Positions 44,301 to 57,841 of a stretch of DNA of 64,000 bases are shown here, piece by piece. This stretch comes from Aphidius gifuensis. Taxonomy: Eukaryota; Arthropoda; Insecta; Hymenoptera; Braconidae. Every line of letters starts with the position of its first letter. Position 1 is the first letter of the stretch. A program made the translations under genes and the position numbers. The DNA lies in contig NC_057792.1 of assembly GCF_014905175.1 (NCBI RefSeq), positions 2,542,001 to 2,606,000 on the forward strand. Reading direction: 5' to 3'. A model generated the notes under the pieces. It had not been told where the DNA came from, searched no databases, and was given only the letters and a program-made list of their open reading frames with translations.

Positions 44301-47300
44301 ATGTGATGATGCTTTTCTCATTGATGTTAAACGATAAAATGGTGGTGTTTCAGTACGTTCAATTAAACAATTTAATGTTTCAACTGTTTGTAATTCACTC
44401 ATCATTTCATCAACTAAACGTTCTGGTCTTGAACGAGCTAAAAATAATACAACACGTTTTGCATATGGTAAAAGTTCTTGTGGTGCCATACCCGATACAA
44501 TTATTAAATAACGAATTATTATTTTTAAATTATTTGGCCAACAACCACAAAGAGTTGACCATAACTCTTCAACTTCTTTTGGATGTTCATCAGAAAATTT
44601 TGTTGTTATGTAAAATAAATTATTTAAAACCATTTCAGTTGCTTCAGCACTACCCCATCCTTCTTTTTTACTTCCACCACGTCCAACATCACTTGTGTAG
44701 TACTGAAATTAAAAATTCATCATATAATTATTGAATGATCATTGGTACCTTCTGTTAACAAGCAATATGTCATCAATCAATTGAGTAAATATTTATTTTC
44801 ATTCATGGTAGATACTCGTGTATGTTTGGCCTTTCTAACATGCTCTAAATTTACCTTTCACTGCCTCGTATTTATTTAAGATAAGAACAGACTTCGAATT
44901 GGACTTTTAAGGATCAATTGAACCGGTACAAACACCTGGGGGTGTAGCTCAGATGGTAGAGCGCTCGCTTAGCATGCGAGAGGTACCGGGATCGATGCCC
45001 GGCACCTCCAAAGAATATCTTTTTGCCAAATTTAACAATTAAAAAAAAAACATGTACACATTTCTTTTATCTAATATTTTTTTAAAATTATTTAAACATT
45101 TTTTTTTTTAAAGCTTGATGAGCTATTTAATAATATCTTCATCTTCAATATGATTTGTCTTTATTTTCCAATAAAAAATAAACTAATTGATAAGGTAAAT
45201 TTTAAATTCTATTATATGATTTTTAGGCAGAACAAATTGGAAACTCTATATGACCTGGACCTAGAAAATTAGGGTGTATCGTAATGGGGGTGTAGCTCAG
45301 ATGGTAGAGCGCTCGCTTAGCATGCGAGAGGTACCGGGATCGATGCCCGGCACCTCCAGTCGAAATATTTTTTTTTTCATTTCGAAATTATTTTTTCGAC
45401 CGTCTTAATCTCATCAAAAAAATTTACATAATGAATATAATTATACGTATTTTTTTTTACCCTAGTCATTACTCTCGAAAAACCCTAAAAACCATTATGA
45501 CTTTTTTAAATTGACTTAAATTTTGTAATTAAAACTCTGTCAACAAAATTTTTTGAAGCTAAGAAAATTAATTATGATAATGTATCATTTTTAAAATTTC
45601 TATAAATATAAAAAATTAATATTTTAATGTTAAAAAAAAAAGCTAATAATACCTGATAATAACTTGATGAATTTGATGGTGGTGGTACATTTGGATCAAC
45701 CAGTTCCATATTATGAAGCCATGGTAATAAATATTGCAACAATAATTGTCGTACTTCACGTCTTGCTGTTTGAAATCTGTGTGTTATTTCTGTGAAATGA
45801 AAAAATAATTAAATTATTTTTAATGAACAAAAGAAACATAAATAAATTGAAAAACTAATATCAATTTTAAATTAATTATTCTTTTATTTATTATTAAATA
45901 TTATATTTATATTTTTTAAATTTATAATCTAATAATAATGAAAATTACATAAAAGCTTTAGAGCTTTTTTTTAATATTCAATTTGACCTTGTGGTAGATG
46001 AGTTGTCGACGAGTTGATGGAAAGTGGTAAAAAAATATTATGATGGACAGATGTTACGCTTTCAATTACGATTATTCCATCACTGGATAAGCGATAAACT
46101 CTACTCAATAAACAAAAAAAAAAAAAAAAAAGATAAGGAAAGTGCTTTCGACAAAAAGGTATTTAATAATAATAAAATTTTGAAAAAAAAAAAACAACAC
46201 ATTTCATGTGAAAATGGAATGCAAAAAGAAAAGATTTAAAATTAATTTGTTGATGTTCTAGATTTTAGACTTTTTAGGTTTCGAGGTAATGTAAATTTAA
46301 GAATAAAAATTTGTATTATATTTGGGATAATAATAATAACAAAATAAAACAAGATGAAAAACGTTTGACGTTTAAATAGATAGACAAAATGAATTTTCGT
46401 TATGTGATGAACGAGATGAGAAGCAAAAAATAAGATAAAATTGTAACATCAGTGTTTTCGTTATAAATGGCAGAGATAATTCCTGAATGATGCTGTCATT
46501 TATTCAAAAAATATTTATTTATTTTGATAAATTTCATTCAATTTTATTTATTTAAATTTTAATTATCTTCAACGCCAATAAAATAACCATTAATTACTTT
46601 TTTTTTCATTCACATTTGACTTAATTATTTGAATGAAAAATTTTTTAATTAAAACCACAAATTAATATCTTTTTTTAATTTAATATAAGTTATTTAAAAA
46701 TATTTTTTAAATAATAATCATAAATCATTTATCCATTAGGTTTTTTTTATTTTTTTTCTCGTAAATTAATTTTTCATGGTCATAAATTAAAATAAAAAAA
46801 AAGCTTAAAAAAGTAATATTTGAATTTAAACCTTTTGAATTATTTTTCAATGAAGAAAATTTAATTTTTTTCTACAAAGTTTTTATGTTAAAGAAATTGT
46901 TATTAAAGCTCGTCGTTGGTTTGTAAGCTTTTTTTTTTGTATAGAATTATTTTAAGAACATTTAATGATGAAAATAAAGTTTTTAAAATTTAATTAATTT
47001 GTTTATTTAATAATTACTTACCACTAAACATTGGCATTGTTAGTTCTGGATGAAGCTGGGCAAGTTGTCGTGAAAGAAACATTTGATTACGACAATATGA
47101 ATTTGTAAGTAATGCATCAAGTGTACCAGCTTTTTGTGGTGAATTTGTTGATACTCCATTGAGACCACCAGACACTGATAAAGTTGGTATAACACCTGGG
47201 GTAATATCCTCATGACCTGTAACAAAAAAAAAAAATATAAAATATTAAAAAAGTAAAAAGACAAAAAAAATATCTAAGAAAAGGTAAGAAAAAAAAAAGT

Positions 47301-50300
47301 AAGAAAAAATATAAAAATAAAATCCATTAATCAAATGAAAATAAAAATAAAAAAACAATAACAAAAATGGACAATAAAACATGCGAAAATAAATCTAAAT
47401 ATTTCGTGACCTGAAACAATAATAATCGCGGTAATTTTTTTTTACATATACTTACAAAATGATTAACATCAATCTTAAAAAAAAAAAATTATAAAAAGTG
47501 TAAGAAAAAAATTTAAAAAAAAATCTAATAAATTGTTTATAAAATTATTTATATATTTATGTGTAGGAGGTGTTATAGTCAAGAGTGATAAATATAAAAT
47601 AATTGTTTATAAAAAAAAAAAAAGAAACTAAAAATTAATAAATTATTAAATAAAGCTTTAAATGTATAAAAAAAAATTGACTAAAAATTATCCAGTAAAT
47701 TTAAACATCGAGATATTTAAAACTTTATAAAATAAAAAATTAAAATAAATAAAGCTCGTTTAAGCTCTATATATTTTATTAACGCGCAGAAGCTAAAAGA
47801 TTATTTTACAAGGCGGGCTTTTATCAAGCACAATATTACTTGCAGAATAGTCAGAAATAGGTGGTAACTCTGTGGCAACATTTTCATAAAAAGATCAAAA
47901 AAAAAATATATTTATATTCAATAATTTTCCACAGTAAATCATCACCATAAATAAAAGCACAAATAAAAACAAAAATGTGTAAATTAAAAGCATTAATAAA
48001 CAGACGAAACAATTAACATTAAATATTTCGAAAAAAAAAGAAATAATTTAATCAATCGAAATTTAATTTAAAAGAAATAAAATGTCTGAAGATAATGCAA
48101 ATAAAACAGCACAATCAGATTTAATTGAAACAATAATATTCACAGTACAATTTTATTACACACCAGTGCTTGTATTATTTGGTAGTTTTGGTAATTGTTT
48201 ATCGGTATATATTTTTTTTAGTACTAAAATGCGTCGTGTATCATCAAGCTGGTACTTATCAGCATTAGCAATAAGTGATACATTTTTTTTATTATCAATA
48301 TTTATAACATGGTTAAATATAATTGGTGTTGGTATATTTAATTTACCAGGTTATTGTCAATTTTTTGTATATTTATCAACATTATGTAGTTTTTTAAGTG
48401 TATGGTTTGTTGTTACATTTACTATTGAAAGATTTGTTGCTGTACGTTATCCATTAAAACGTCAATCAATGTGTACAGTAACACGTGCTAAAATATTATT
48501 AATAATATTAAGTTTATTTGGTTTAATAATATGTTGTCCAGTATTATGGTTTTCAAGTCCAATTAAAATGGATATTAAAACAAATACAACAATTTGTATA
48601 CTTGTTAAAGAATGGGAAAAATGGGCAAATATATTTAATGTTGTTGATACAATTATAACATTTGTTATACCATTTAGTATTATTGTTATATTAAATGGTT
48701 TAATTATTAAAACAATATGGAAATTATCAAATATACGTAAAACATTAATTAAAACTAAAAATATTCATAAAACAATACAGTGTAATGAACAATTTAGAAA
48801 CAATCAAACAAATAATATTAAAAAACGGAAAAATAAATTATATAATTATGGTGTATCACAAAAAAAAGTTACTAAAATGTTATTAATTGTTTCAAGTGTT
48901 TTTTTGTGCTTTAATTTACCAGCATATGTGTTGAGAGTACGTGCATTTCTTGAGGTAAATATTGCTATATTTTTTATTTTTCAACTTTTTAATTTCAAAA
49001 GTTTTTCATTCGTTAGGGTAAATTTTTTTTTTTTATTTATTATTGAAAGGGTGAATTTTTATTCTTTTAAATTTAAAAGTTTCTTTTAATAGGGGGTAGA
49101 TATTTAATTTTTAATTCTTAAAAAAAATTTATTACTACTGATGGAATGAGCTTTAAAGTTTTTTTTTTTTTTCTATTTTAAAAAATTCTTTTTTATACAA
49201 ATTTTTATGGGGTTATATATTTTTTTTTTTTGTTTATTATGGTTTTGTTATTTGGAGACAATGCTTATCGAAAACTAACGAGAGGGTTGTTGAAGAAAAA
49301 ATATAAGCCCTTGTTCATATTTGTCTCGTCCCTTGGTGCTTTTTTGGGGACGGAGACATTTTAATACACTCAAGGGAGCTATAAATGAAAAAAGTTTTGA
49401 ATTTTATCACGTTTTATTTTTCTATTTTTTTGTTATTCACATTCTGTGAAATTGCAAAAAAAAAAGTAAAGAAAATTTTAAATAATAGTACAAAATTTAC
49501 TGTTACTTTTTTAAATGAAAAAAAAAATATATTAAACTTTTTGTATTTTTATTATTCGAAATCTTTTTTTCAACTTTTATTTTATTTGTTTTTTTATTTT
49601 AAAAATTGATTTTGAATAAAAGTTTGATGCTTTTATCATAAGTGTTAGTGACAGTTTTATATTTAAAAAAGAGAAAAAAAAAGGATGAGAATTACAAAAT
49701 GAAAAAAAAAAAAAAAATAGCAGAAATAAAAGTTGAAAAATGATAATTGAATTGTAGTTTTATTTAACAGACAGTTTTACGAGATAAAAATTTATATTGT
49801 AAAAGATAAGTTAAATTGAATGTGATGATAAAAGTCAAGAATAAAAATAAAATAATAAGATAAAGATAAAAAAAAGTATAAAATAGTATATAAAAATAAT
49901 AATTATTTGATAAATCAACTTATTTGTTGGAAAAAATTTATGAGATTGTTTAATACTGACATACGTTATGTCTAATCGTTAGTTAATTGTTTTAACCATG
50001 TAATTTTCTGGCTTTCAAGGGTTAATCTACCCTCAACTTATTGTTTTCCAAAGATAGTGGGTGAGAAAAAGGAAAAAAAATAAAAAATAAAGCAGAAACT
50101 TTATATATCTTCAGGGTCTTTCAGTGCCTAGCCTTTTTATTTTTCATCTCAATTATCTACGAGACGATTGAATGATATAATAAATTCATTTTATATTAAA
50201 TTTATTTATGCTTGAAGGTAAATTTAAAGCTGTAAATTTAAAAGTCATTTTTTTTTTCTGGCTTAAATATGTCTACAGACTTTAAATTTAAATATTTTTT

Positions 50301-53300
50301 TCTTAAATAAAAAATTAAGGGACATGAATAACATGATAAACGTTATTAATTCAATTCAATTTGTATCCTTTTTTTTTTTGTTACAAAATTGGCTTATGAT
50401 TTTGTAACTATTAAAAATAAAATTTACTATTTTTTTAGTTGATCAAAGTTATTAAATCATCACTAAATATTTAAACTATTTTATTATTATTAAAAGCTGT
50501 CTGTTTTCATAGCTAACAAATAATAAAAATCATAATCGACAGATTAATGTATTTACGATTAAAAAAATAAGACTGTTTATTATCATTTTAGTATTTTTCT
50601 ATTTGAAATTCGAATTACGTGATCAATTTAAAATAATGATAATTCAATTGATTTTTTATTTACAGGCAGATAAAGAACCACCACGTTCAATAATAATAAT
50701 CCAACATATTTGTAATTTACTGTTTGATACAAATTTTGGAATAAATTTTTTTCTCTACTGTGCAAGTGGACAAAATTTTCGAAGCGCTGTTTTACGAATT
50801 ATTCTACGTCGTCCACATAGATTAGACTCAGCAAGACCGATATCGAATAATGGTATTATACAATTTATCTAATACAAAATATTAAAACACCAACCGATAT
50901 ACATAATTTGTTAATAAAAGTATTGAAATATTTATTCTAATTTTAGAATAATTTATTCTTTTTATTTTTGATATAAACAAACCACTTGAAATTCTCAAAT
51001 AGATTTATGATATTTACAGTCATGTTTTAACAGTCTATATAAATACCTATATATTTTTTTTTATTGTTTAAATACCGATAAAGTTTATTCCCAAATTGAA
51101 AAAAAAAATAAATAAAATGTCATATGTTTTTTTCATTTGAATTTAATATTAATAATAAATTTTTGTTTCGATGTATTTATAGATTTTCGAAGATCAAGTT
51201 CAATGGGTCGTCAAAGAACAGTTGTCTATGACGTACCATGGTCTGATATTGGTGAGGAACTTAAGACTTTATCAATTAAAAATAATTCAAAGAAAAAAAA
51301 TTTAATAAATAAAACATCCCAAAATTTGTAAATAAACAAAAGAAAAAAAAAAACTTACCAGTTTCTAATTCAGCTGCTGGTAATGGACGTATATTACCAA
51401 AAAATCTTTGATCAAGAAGTTGTAAAAGTTGAAATGCTGCATCTTGTACTGGTGCTCGTGGACAACCAGTATTCATCAGACTGACATTAATAACACTCGT
51501 ATAATGATCACAAGGATATTCCCTAAAAATATTATTTTACAAATTAAATTATTAACAAGCAATTATTTTTTTATTATTTAATATGTATATATATAATTAT
51601 TGTTATTAACCTGGCACTGAATATTGTTGCTAATGCTAAAAAACAACCATCTGCAACTTGTGGAAGACCAGTGTAACATCTATCAACAACCCAATCAAGT
51701 AATGTACCAATATCTGGATTTCCCTCTAATAGTAAAACAACTGTTTCACGTGCAAGTGCATAAATCTGTAATTACAATATAAATTCCATGTATAATTATA
51801 AACAATCTAACAATATAATTAATATTAATAATATAAACTAATTAAATTGTTGAATAAATTAATTAAATAATTTAAAAAAATGTATATTTTTATTTAATAC
51901 AAGCCACAATACCTTTTCATCTTTACTGGCAAGAAGAAGATCTAACCATTGATATAAAATTGCACCCTCTTCTGATAATGATTGTGGATTAAAACAAGGA
52001 CCACAACATAATAAACCACTCATTGCTTGTAATGCTGATAATTGTAATTCTGTACATGATTTTTCATCATCACAAGCAGATAAACTATTTAATGGTTTAC
52101 CAAATGGACCAGACCATGTTGCAAATAGGGTAAATAAATTTCTACGTAAATCACGTTTTAATAATGAATGACAAGCTTCAACTAAAAATTAAAAATAAAT
52201 ATTATAATTACAATAGTAATTTTTATAATTATAATAATAAACTTACGTGAAAAACTTTTTATCATTTTACGTATAAAATTACAAAAATGTAATTTAATAT
52301 CACGAACTGATGGTGCATCTTTGTCATTTTCATTTTCAAGATATATTCTTGCACCGTCAATGTACTCAACAAATGTTGGATGTAATGATTGTGTTTCACG
52401 ATCCAAAACAGCTGGGCTAAAAAAAAAGGAAAACAAATAAATTACAATATTGAATATGGGAAAAAAAATAATATATTGAATTTTTTTTTATTAGAATATT
52501 CATGAGGGAAAAAAAAAAAAGATTTTTTAAACTTGGAAATTATGTAAATTTTGAAAAAATTTTCTTCAAACAAGAAGTGATTTTTTTTCTTTTAAATAAA
52601 TATTTTAGATTATTTTGTATTTTGGAGGTTTAATAAACACAATATATATATTTTTACCATATTCCAAATGTTCCATATTCAGCAACGAGTTCAAGTACAC
52701 GTACAAGTTGAAGTCTAAGAGCATCCCTACGTCTTCTACGACGCATATTTTCTTGTTTACGATCAACAGCTTCACGTATATACGGCACAAGTTCTTCCAT
52801 TAAATCCCTAAAAATAAAAAAGACAAATAAATATCTCAAAGATCATTAAATGAAAAAGTAATATACATTAAAAACTCATAAACATGATAATAAAAAAAAA
52901 TAATGTTAAAATATAAAAAACAATATTAAATAATTACTTTAAAGCATCTGCATTAACTTTTCCAATAGCTTGAACAACAGCATCACGTACATCAACAGAT
53001 TCACATCTTAATAATGGTACAGTTAATTTATAAAGTGCTGCTGGACTTGCATTTGTACCTGGTGATTTATTATCACCTCTTTCAGCTGATAAACTATCTG
53101 GTGATGAACTAAAAAATTATAAAATTCCAAATTATTTAATAAAATTGATTTATCAATTTCTAACTCTCTGTAAAGTCAATTAATTATTTTACTTGTGATT
53201 GTTATTTTTCATTATTGTAAATAAATAAAATAATATATTTATTAAAAGTGCAGTAATAAAGTACATAGCAAATTACAACATTGAGACAGAGAGATAATAA

Positions 53301-56300
53301 AATTAACATTTAGCATTCATATAAATATTTATAAAAAAAAAAAAGAAAAAACATTTGATTAATTTTTAAAAACCCAGTGCATTAACGACCATTTAATTAT
53401 CCAGTATTAATGTTTTTTTTTTGTTATTTAGTTTTTTAAAATATTTTTCAAGTTAATTTTGTTGTTGTTTGTTTGTTTTTTTGGTGGGTTTATTATTCGC
53501 TCACCTGGTACGTTTATGCCTGGTGTAGATTCCTGATATTGAAGGTACAGAAAAACGTCCCGGTAGGGTATGTGCCCCACCGAGATTCTCCAGACTTTGA
53601 CTCAACTCCTTACTCATGCATAATACACCAAACTCCACCGTATGCTGACCACTAAATTTGGTCGTTTATATTTTTTTTTTTTTTTATGTATTTTAAAGTT
53701 TTAAATAATTTTTTAAAAAAATATATAAATAATAGATTATCAACTAACTACTTTGTTATGTTTCTTATCAAAAAAAAAAAAATTAATTAATAAATAATTA
53801 CTATCTTTTATATTGTAAAAATTAAAAGTTGAAAATTAAAAAATAATTAAAAATTATATTAAATTATATTCTAGACACCCATGCGCCTTGAGATGCAGTG
53901 CAAGTTTTAAATTAAAAATTAATGAAAATATAAAAATTTGCTAAACTTGATGATGAGTTTTTAAATAAAAAATAAATTATAAAAGTATAAAGAAAAATAA
54001 AATCATAATTAATGAAAAAAAACCCAGCACCAATGAATATCAATTTTTTTTTTTTTATATTTTTTAAAATTGTTAGTAATCAATGCAGAAATCTATGAGT
54101 CATTCATGTTGTTAATAATTAAAATTAATTTTTCTTTTTTTAAATATAAATTAAATAAATTACCTGAGACTTAAATCTGGACTTGCACAACGTATTATTG
54201 GACTGGGTATTGGTGGAACAACACGATATCCAAATGTTAAATAATTTTTCCAAATATGCATATAAACATCTCTCTCATTAATTGGTTTTTTAACAGCTGT
54301 TGAACTTCTTAACAATGATGCACGATTATCATTAACTGGTCTATAATAAAAAACATGTATAAATATTCATAAAATAAAATAGCTAAAAAAAAAAATGATC
54401 TATAAAAAACTTACGTTGGATCAACAACAGTAAATAAAGAATTAATTCTATTGAATACAATTGGCCATGAATGTGCAGTTGCTGTTGGACATAAACTAAG
54501 TACTTTATTTCTTTCTAAAAATGTAAATAAACAAGTACTCCATGGATCAGCACCACTTAAATTAAGTAAACTTGAACTTTTAGTACTATTTTCATCATGA
54601 AAACCAGCAGTCCATACACATGAACTTCTTTCAGCAATCCATAATAAATCAACATTTGATGTCATTGCAGCAGCAGCTTTTTCAGCTGGTGGTAACATAT
54701 GATAACATTTTTCTAATGCTAATGGACATGTTGCATCAATAACATCAATAACTGATTGTTCATGTTGATTTTCAATATTACCAATGGTTTTTAATAATAA
54801 TTTAACTTCACGTAATATATGTACAGCAATTCTTCGCGGACATAAACGACAATTACATAACATAACAAGTGCAAAACCTTCAACAAGATAAAATACACTT
54901 GTTATTTGTTCATTTTTTTGTCCAATATTAATATTATCATTTTTTTTATTACTGCTATTATTGTTGCTATTATTATGAGCATCAGTTCTTTGATTTAAAA
55001 TACGATTATTATCATTTTGTTCTTTGGTTCTAGTATTTGGTGATAGTAGAGAATTTTTCCATGATGTTAATAATTGTAATAACATTCTTAAGCCATTATC
55101 AACAAGTTGTGGAAATGTATCTTGCACATCACGTATTAAAAATTGTGTAAAACCAAGTATAACATCATGACGCCAATCAGAAAAATCTAATACTAATGTT
55201 TGTAAACTTTGATATGCAAGACCACGTAATTCTTCATCCATATGTACTGTTAAACGTGATAATAAATCAACAAGTTCAGCACCAGTCATACCATCTGGTA
55301 TTAAACGTGGTACAGCAGCAACACATGTACGAAATAAATCAATTCTTGGTTTTCTTTCACCAGTTATCATTTCATCTGGTTCTTTATTAAAATTTTGTGT
55401 ACTTGTCATCATTAATGGACGTCCATAATGTACATCAAGTGCACGTAATATATCAACAAATACACGTCTAACATGTGGAAAATATGATGACATACCAATT
55501 GATCGCGCTGTATCTTCAGTTAACATTTTATTTAAAAATGTTTTTTTAACTCTCATTGTATTACCAGATGGTAATACACCCATTGTTCTTGGCATTGGTG
55601 GTTCACCTTCTTTTTGTTGTAAACTATCAGCAACAACAAGAAATGCACGTAAACCAATACTCATTCTTTCTGGTGTTAATATAATTTTAACTGGTCTACC
55701 AACAGATAATAAATCAAATACAATTTCTCTCATAGCAAAATCAAGTCTTTCTTGTGCAATAAATTGTATTATTTTAACAAATATATTTAATGGTGTATCT
55801 CTTGGCATAACAGCTTTTGAACCTTTTGGAAATAATGAATTAACAATACTTTGTAAACGACTTTGTGTTGCTGAATTACTTTCACATTTTATTCTAATCA
55901 TATATACCCATAATAAACGATATAATGCCTCAAGTGCAACCCTCGACATTTTAGTATCACGTGTTTTTAAATGTGATAAACACATTGCCAAAAAATAATG
56001 CCAATTTTGTAAGAAAAAAGTTTTTTGACTAACACATAATAAACATGTTACCAATGGAAATATTGCTAATCTATGTTTTGATTTAGTACACATATCTAAT
56101 GTTGTTGAATATAACATTTCAACAAAATTTTTTAAACATGGTACATTAACTTCATTTTTAACAGCAGCAGCAACTGGTACTAATATTTCAACAAATAAAC
56201 CAGCAAGTGCATGTTTAACATCTTTATCTTTAACATCTAAAAAATATTGTGCACATTCTTGCATAAATTGAAATGATGCTTCAAATTCTTCAATTGGTAC

Positions 56301-57828
56301 CATTTTAACACGAAAAAATTTCATACCCATTAATAATGATATTATTGATTGTGTTGTATGTGGTCCTGGTTCTTTTGATCTTAAATCTTTAAGTTCAATC
56401 ATAAAACGTTTTCTAACAGCTAAAAAACGTGATTGTGCTAATACACCAATAACTTCAGCAAATAAATCAGCAATAATATGTATATTTATTGCATTTGGTT
56501 CATTTTGTATACCTTCACGATATTTAAAATGTTTAAATGATATATTTTCAATGTCATTAACAATATCTTCATGTCCAGGATGAAATGATAATTGTCGTAA
56601 TATTTCAATTAACATTAAACAAAATATAAATTCAACAGCTAAATCACGACGTTCTTGTAATAAATCAGCTTCTGGTTTTTCAACTGTTTCAACTGAACCA
56701 GATACTATTGATGACATTATTGATTTACCTTTTTGATCTTCTTTACCAGATACTTTTTTTTCACTAGCTTGTTCAACTAATTGACGTTCATACCATTTAA
56801 ATAATGCACGTAATATTGATGGTAAACAATGCTCAGCAACAGTACCAAATGCTAATAATAACTGATCAAATTGTGAATCTTCACCACGTTGAAGTACTTT
56901 TGATAATGGTTTTTCTGTTTCTATCATAACTGCTTCAATTTTACGTTCTGCTTGACTTGCAAAATCAGCAAATAATGTACGCATAACATATTCACCTGGA
57001 CGAAGATCAAGATCTTCAATTTGTTGAGGTTTTATTGTTTCTTTTTGAGCACCCCAAGGTAATAAAACTGTTATTGCACTCATTCTACTTGAACTTGATT
57101 CTAAAATTAAATTAAATTAATCAACACTTGAATATTTCACTCAACATTATAAATAGCTAATTTTATTTACCATATCCAGATACAGATGTACTTGCTGTAT
57201 AAATACTAGCAACATCACTTTTTTCAACTTGAACAGATCCATGAGTTGTCAATGATTCTTGACATGGTGCAATTGTATCAGTAGCAGAATCAATTGGTGC
57301 ATCATTTTGTCCAATTGATCTTCCCTCATTTTGTTCTGATGATGTTGATGATGATGATGATGATGTAAAAAACATAATTTTTGAATATATTTTCATAATT
57401 TTATTGATTATAAATTATTAACACATGTTTTTATTCAAACAACAGACAAATACAACAAGATCAAGTTCAACTACTGGACAATGAAGCCCTCAAGTTATTC
57501 AATACTTAAAAATACCAATTATATACATGTTATTTTTTTTTTAGCATATTATAATAATTTAATTATTACGTTGCATTTGGCATTTGTCTGATAATAACAC
57601 GTGGTTTTGTGACATTGAAATGACGTTAATGCTCATGTTATGTACTTACCAGTGTGGGTATTATCATCAGGTTGATTCTCACCACCTTTACAAAAAACAA
57701 ATTGATTTATCAAATAAAATTGTTTTTTATTATTATTTAAATGAGGCTTCATTTGTATTATTAAATTACTTACTCTCGTTCATATTTTCAATTGATGTCT
57801 CAATTTCAGGAAACATTTTTGTTGTCAT
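38398..57828 (-). CDS. Furry (NDR-kinase pathway scaffold), complete
   Basis: Twenty coding exons in transcription order: 57828-57774, 57685-57650, 57335-57171, 57100-54415, 54340-54164, 53651-53505 (likely cassette), 53108-52938, 52807-52658, 52416-52247, 52181-51913, 51765-51611, 51522-51359, 47216-47022, 45789-45653, 44702-41189, 40925-40759, 40684-40610, 40552-40517, 40254-40081, 39996-38398. All phases fit and the total is about 3,413 residues, matching insect Furry (about 3,400-3,500). The Furry N-terminal HEAT/ARM region starts at about residue 92 (MSAITVLLPWGAQKETIKPQ). Conserved blocks include YMHIWKNYLTFGYRVVPPIP, MFSEITHRFQTARREVRQLL and KELPGRTMDFTFDVMKTPVI. The large 3.5-kb exon has Asn-rich and Pro/Gln-rich stretches and the last exon a Gly-rich tract. 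Furry binds and activates Tricornered/NDR kinases to control cell shape, wing hairs and dendrite tiling. The first ATG in the 57,841-57,774 exon is taken as start; earlier untranslated exons were not located. Confidence 0.9.
44938..45010 (+). tRNA. tRNA-Ala (anticodon AGC), copy 1
   Basis: 73 bases fold as a cloverleaf: acceptor stem GGGGGTG with CACCTCC (one G-T pair) and discriminator A, D arm GCTC...GAGC, anticodon stem CTCGC/GCGAG with loop TTAGCAT (anticodon AGC), and T arm CCGGG-ATCGATG-CCCGG. Box A TAGCTCAGATGG and box B GGGATCGATGCCC are intact. No intron, CCA not encoded. A T run about ten bases downstream can terminate RNA polymerase III. It lies in a furry intron on the opposite strand. 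Confidence 0.95.
45286..45358 (+). tRNA. tRNA-Ala (anticodon AGC), copy 2
   Basis: Identical in all 73 bases to the copy 348 bases upstream, with unrelated flanks. It is followed within about ten bases by a long T run serving as polymerase III terminator. It sits in the same furry intron, on the opposite strand to furry. Confidence 0.95.
48082..51331 (+). CDS. Peptide GPCR resembling the CNMamide receptor, nested in furry
   Basis: Exons 48082-48954, 50666-50852 and 51183-51331 join in frame to give 402 residues with seven hydrophobic segments. Class A marks: TM1 FGSFGNCLSVYIF; TM2 YLSALAISDTFFLLS; TM3 ending in ERFVAVRYPL (ERF variant of DRY) followed by KRQSMCTVTRAKILL; Cys at the end of extracellular loop 1 (GYCQFF) and in loop 2 (TTICIL); TM6 VFLCFNLPAY; TM7 DTNFGINFFLYCASGQNFR, where the usual NPxxY is INFFLY. 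KRQSMCTV and the TM2/TM3 region match my recollection of insect CNMa receptors, which respond to the CNMamide neuropeptide; other TRH-receptor-like peptide GPCRs are the alternative. Exon 1 lies in a 4.1-kb furry intron. The stop codon is only 27 bases from the edge of the antisense furry exon at 51,359, so the 3' untranslated region should overlap it. Confidence 0.75.
53505..53651 (-). CDS. Candidate cassette exon of furry (49 codons)
   Basis: Bounded by an AG acceptor (AAATTTAG) and a strong donor (CAGGTGAGC). It has 147 bases, a multiple of three, and the same entry and exit phase as its neighbours, so it can be included or skipped without changing frame. Included, it adds a segment containing CMSKELSQSLENLGGAHTLP and SVPSISGIYTRHKRT. 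Skipped, the flanking exons join as CASPDLSLSSSPDSLSAERG, which is the arrangement I recall for other insects. It is GC-richer than its flanks, consistent with selection. Confidence 0.65.
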
Positions 57829-57841
57829 TAATAATTCATTT

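Noticed and set aside
49385..49609. Phe/Lys-rich open frame in the GPCR intron
   Set aside because: Low-complexity intronic sequence between two well-supported receptor exons.
57336..57396. ATG at 57,396 as the start of furry
   Set aside because: Leads only into a poly-Ser run; an acceptor just before the Glu codon at about 57,336 joins in phase to two good upstream exons, giving a more coherent N-terminus, although an alternative start here cannot be excluded.
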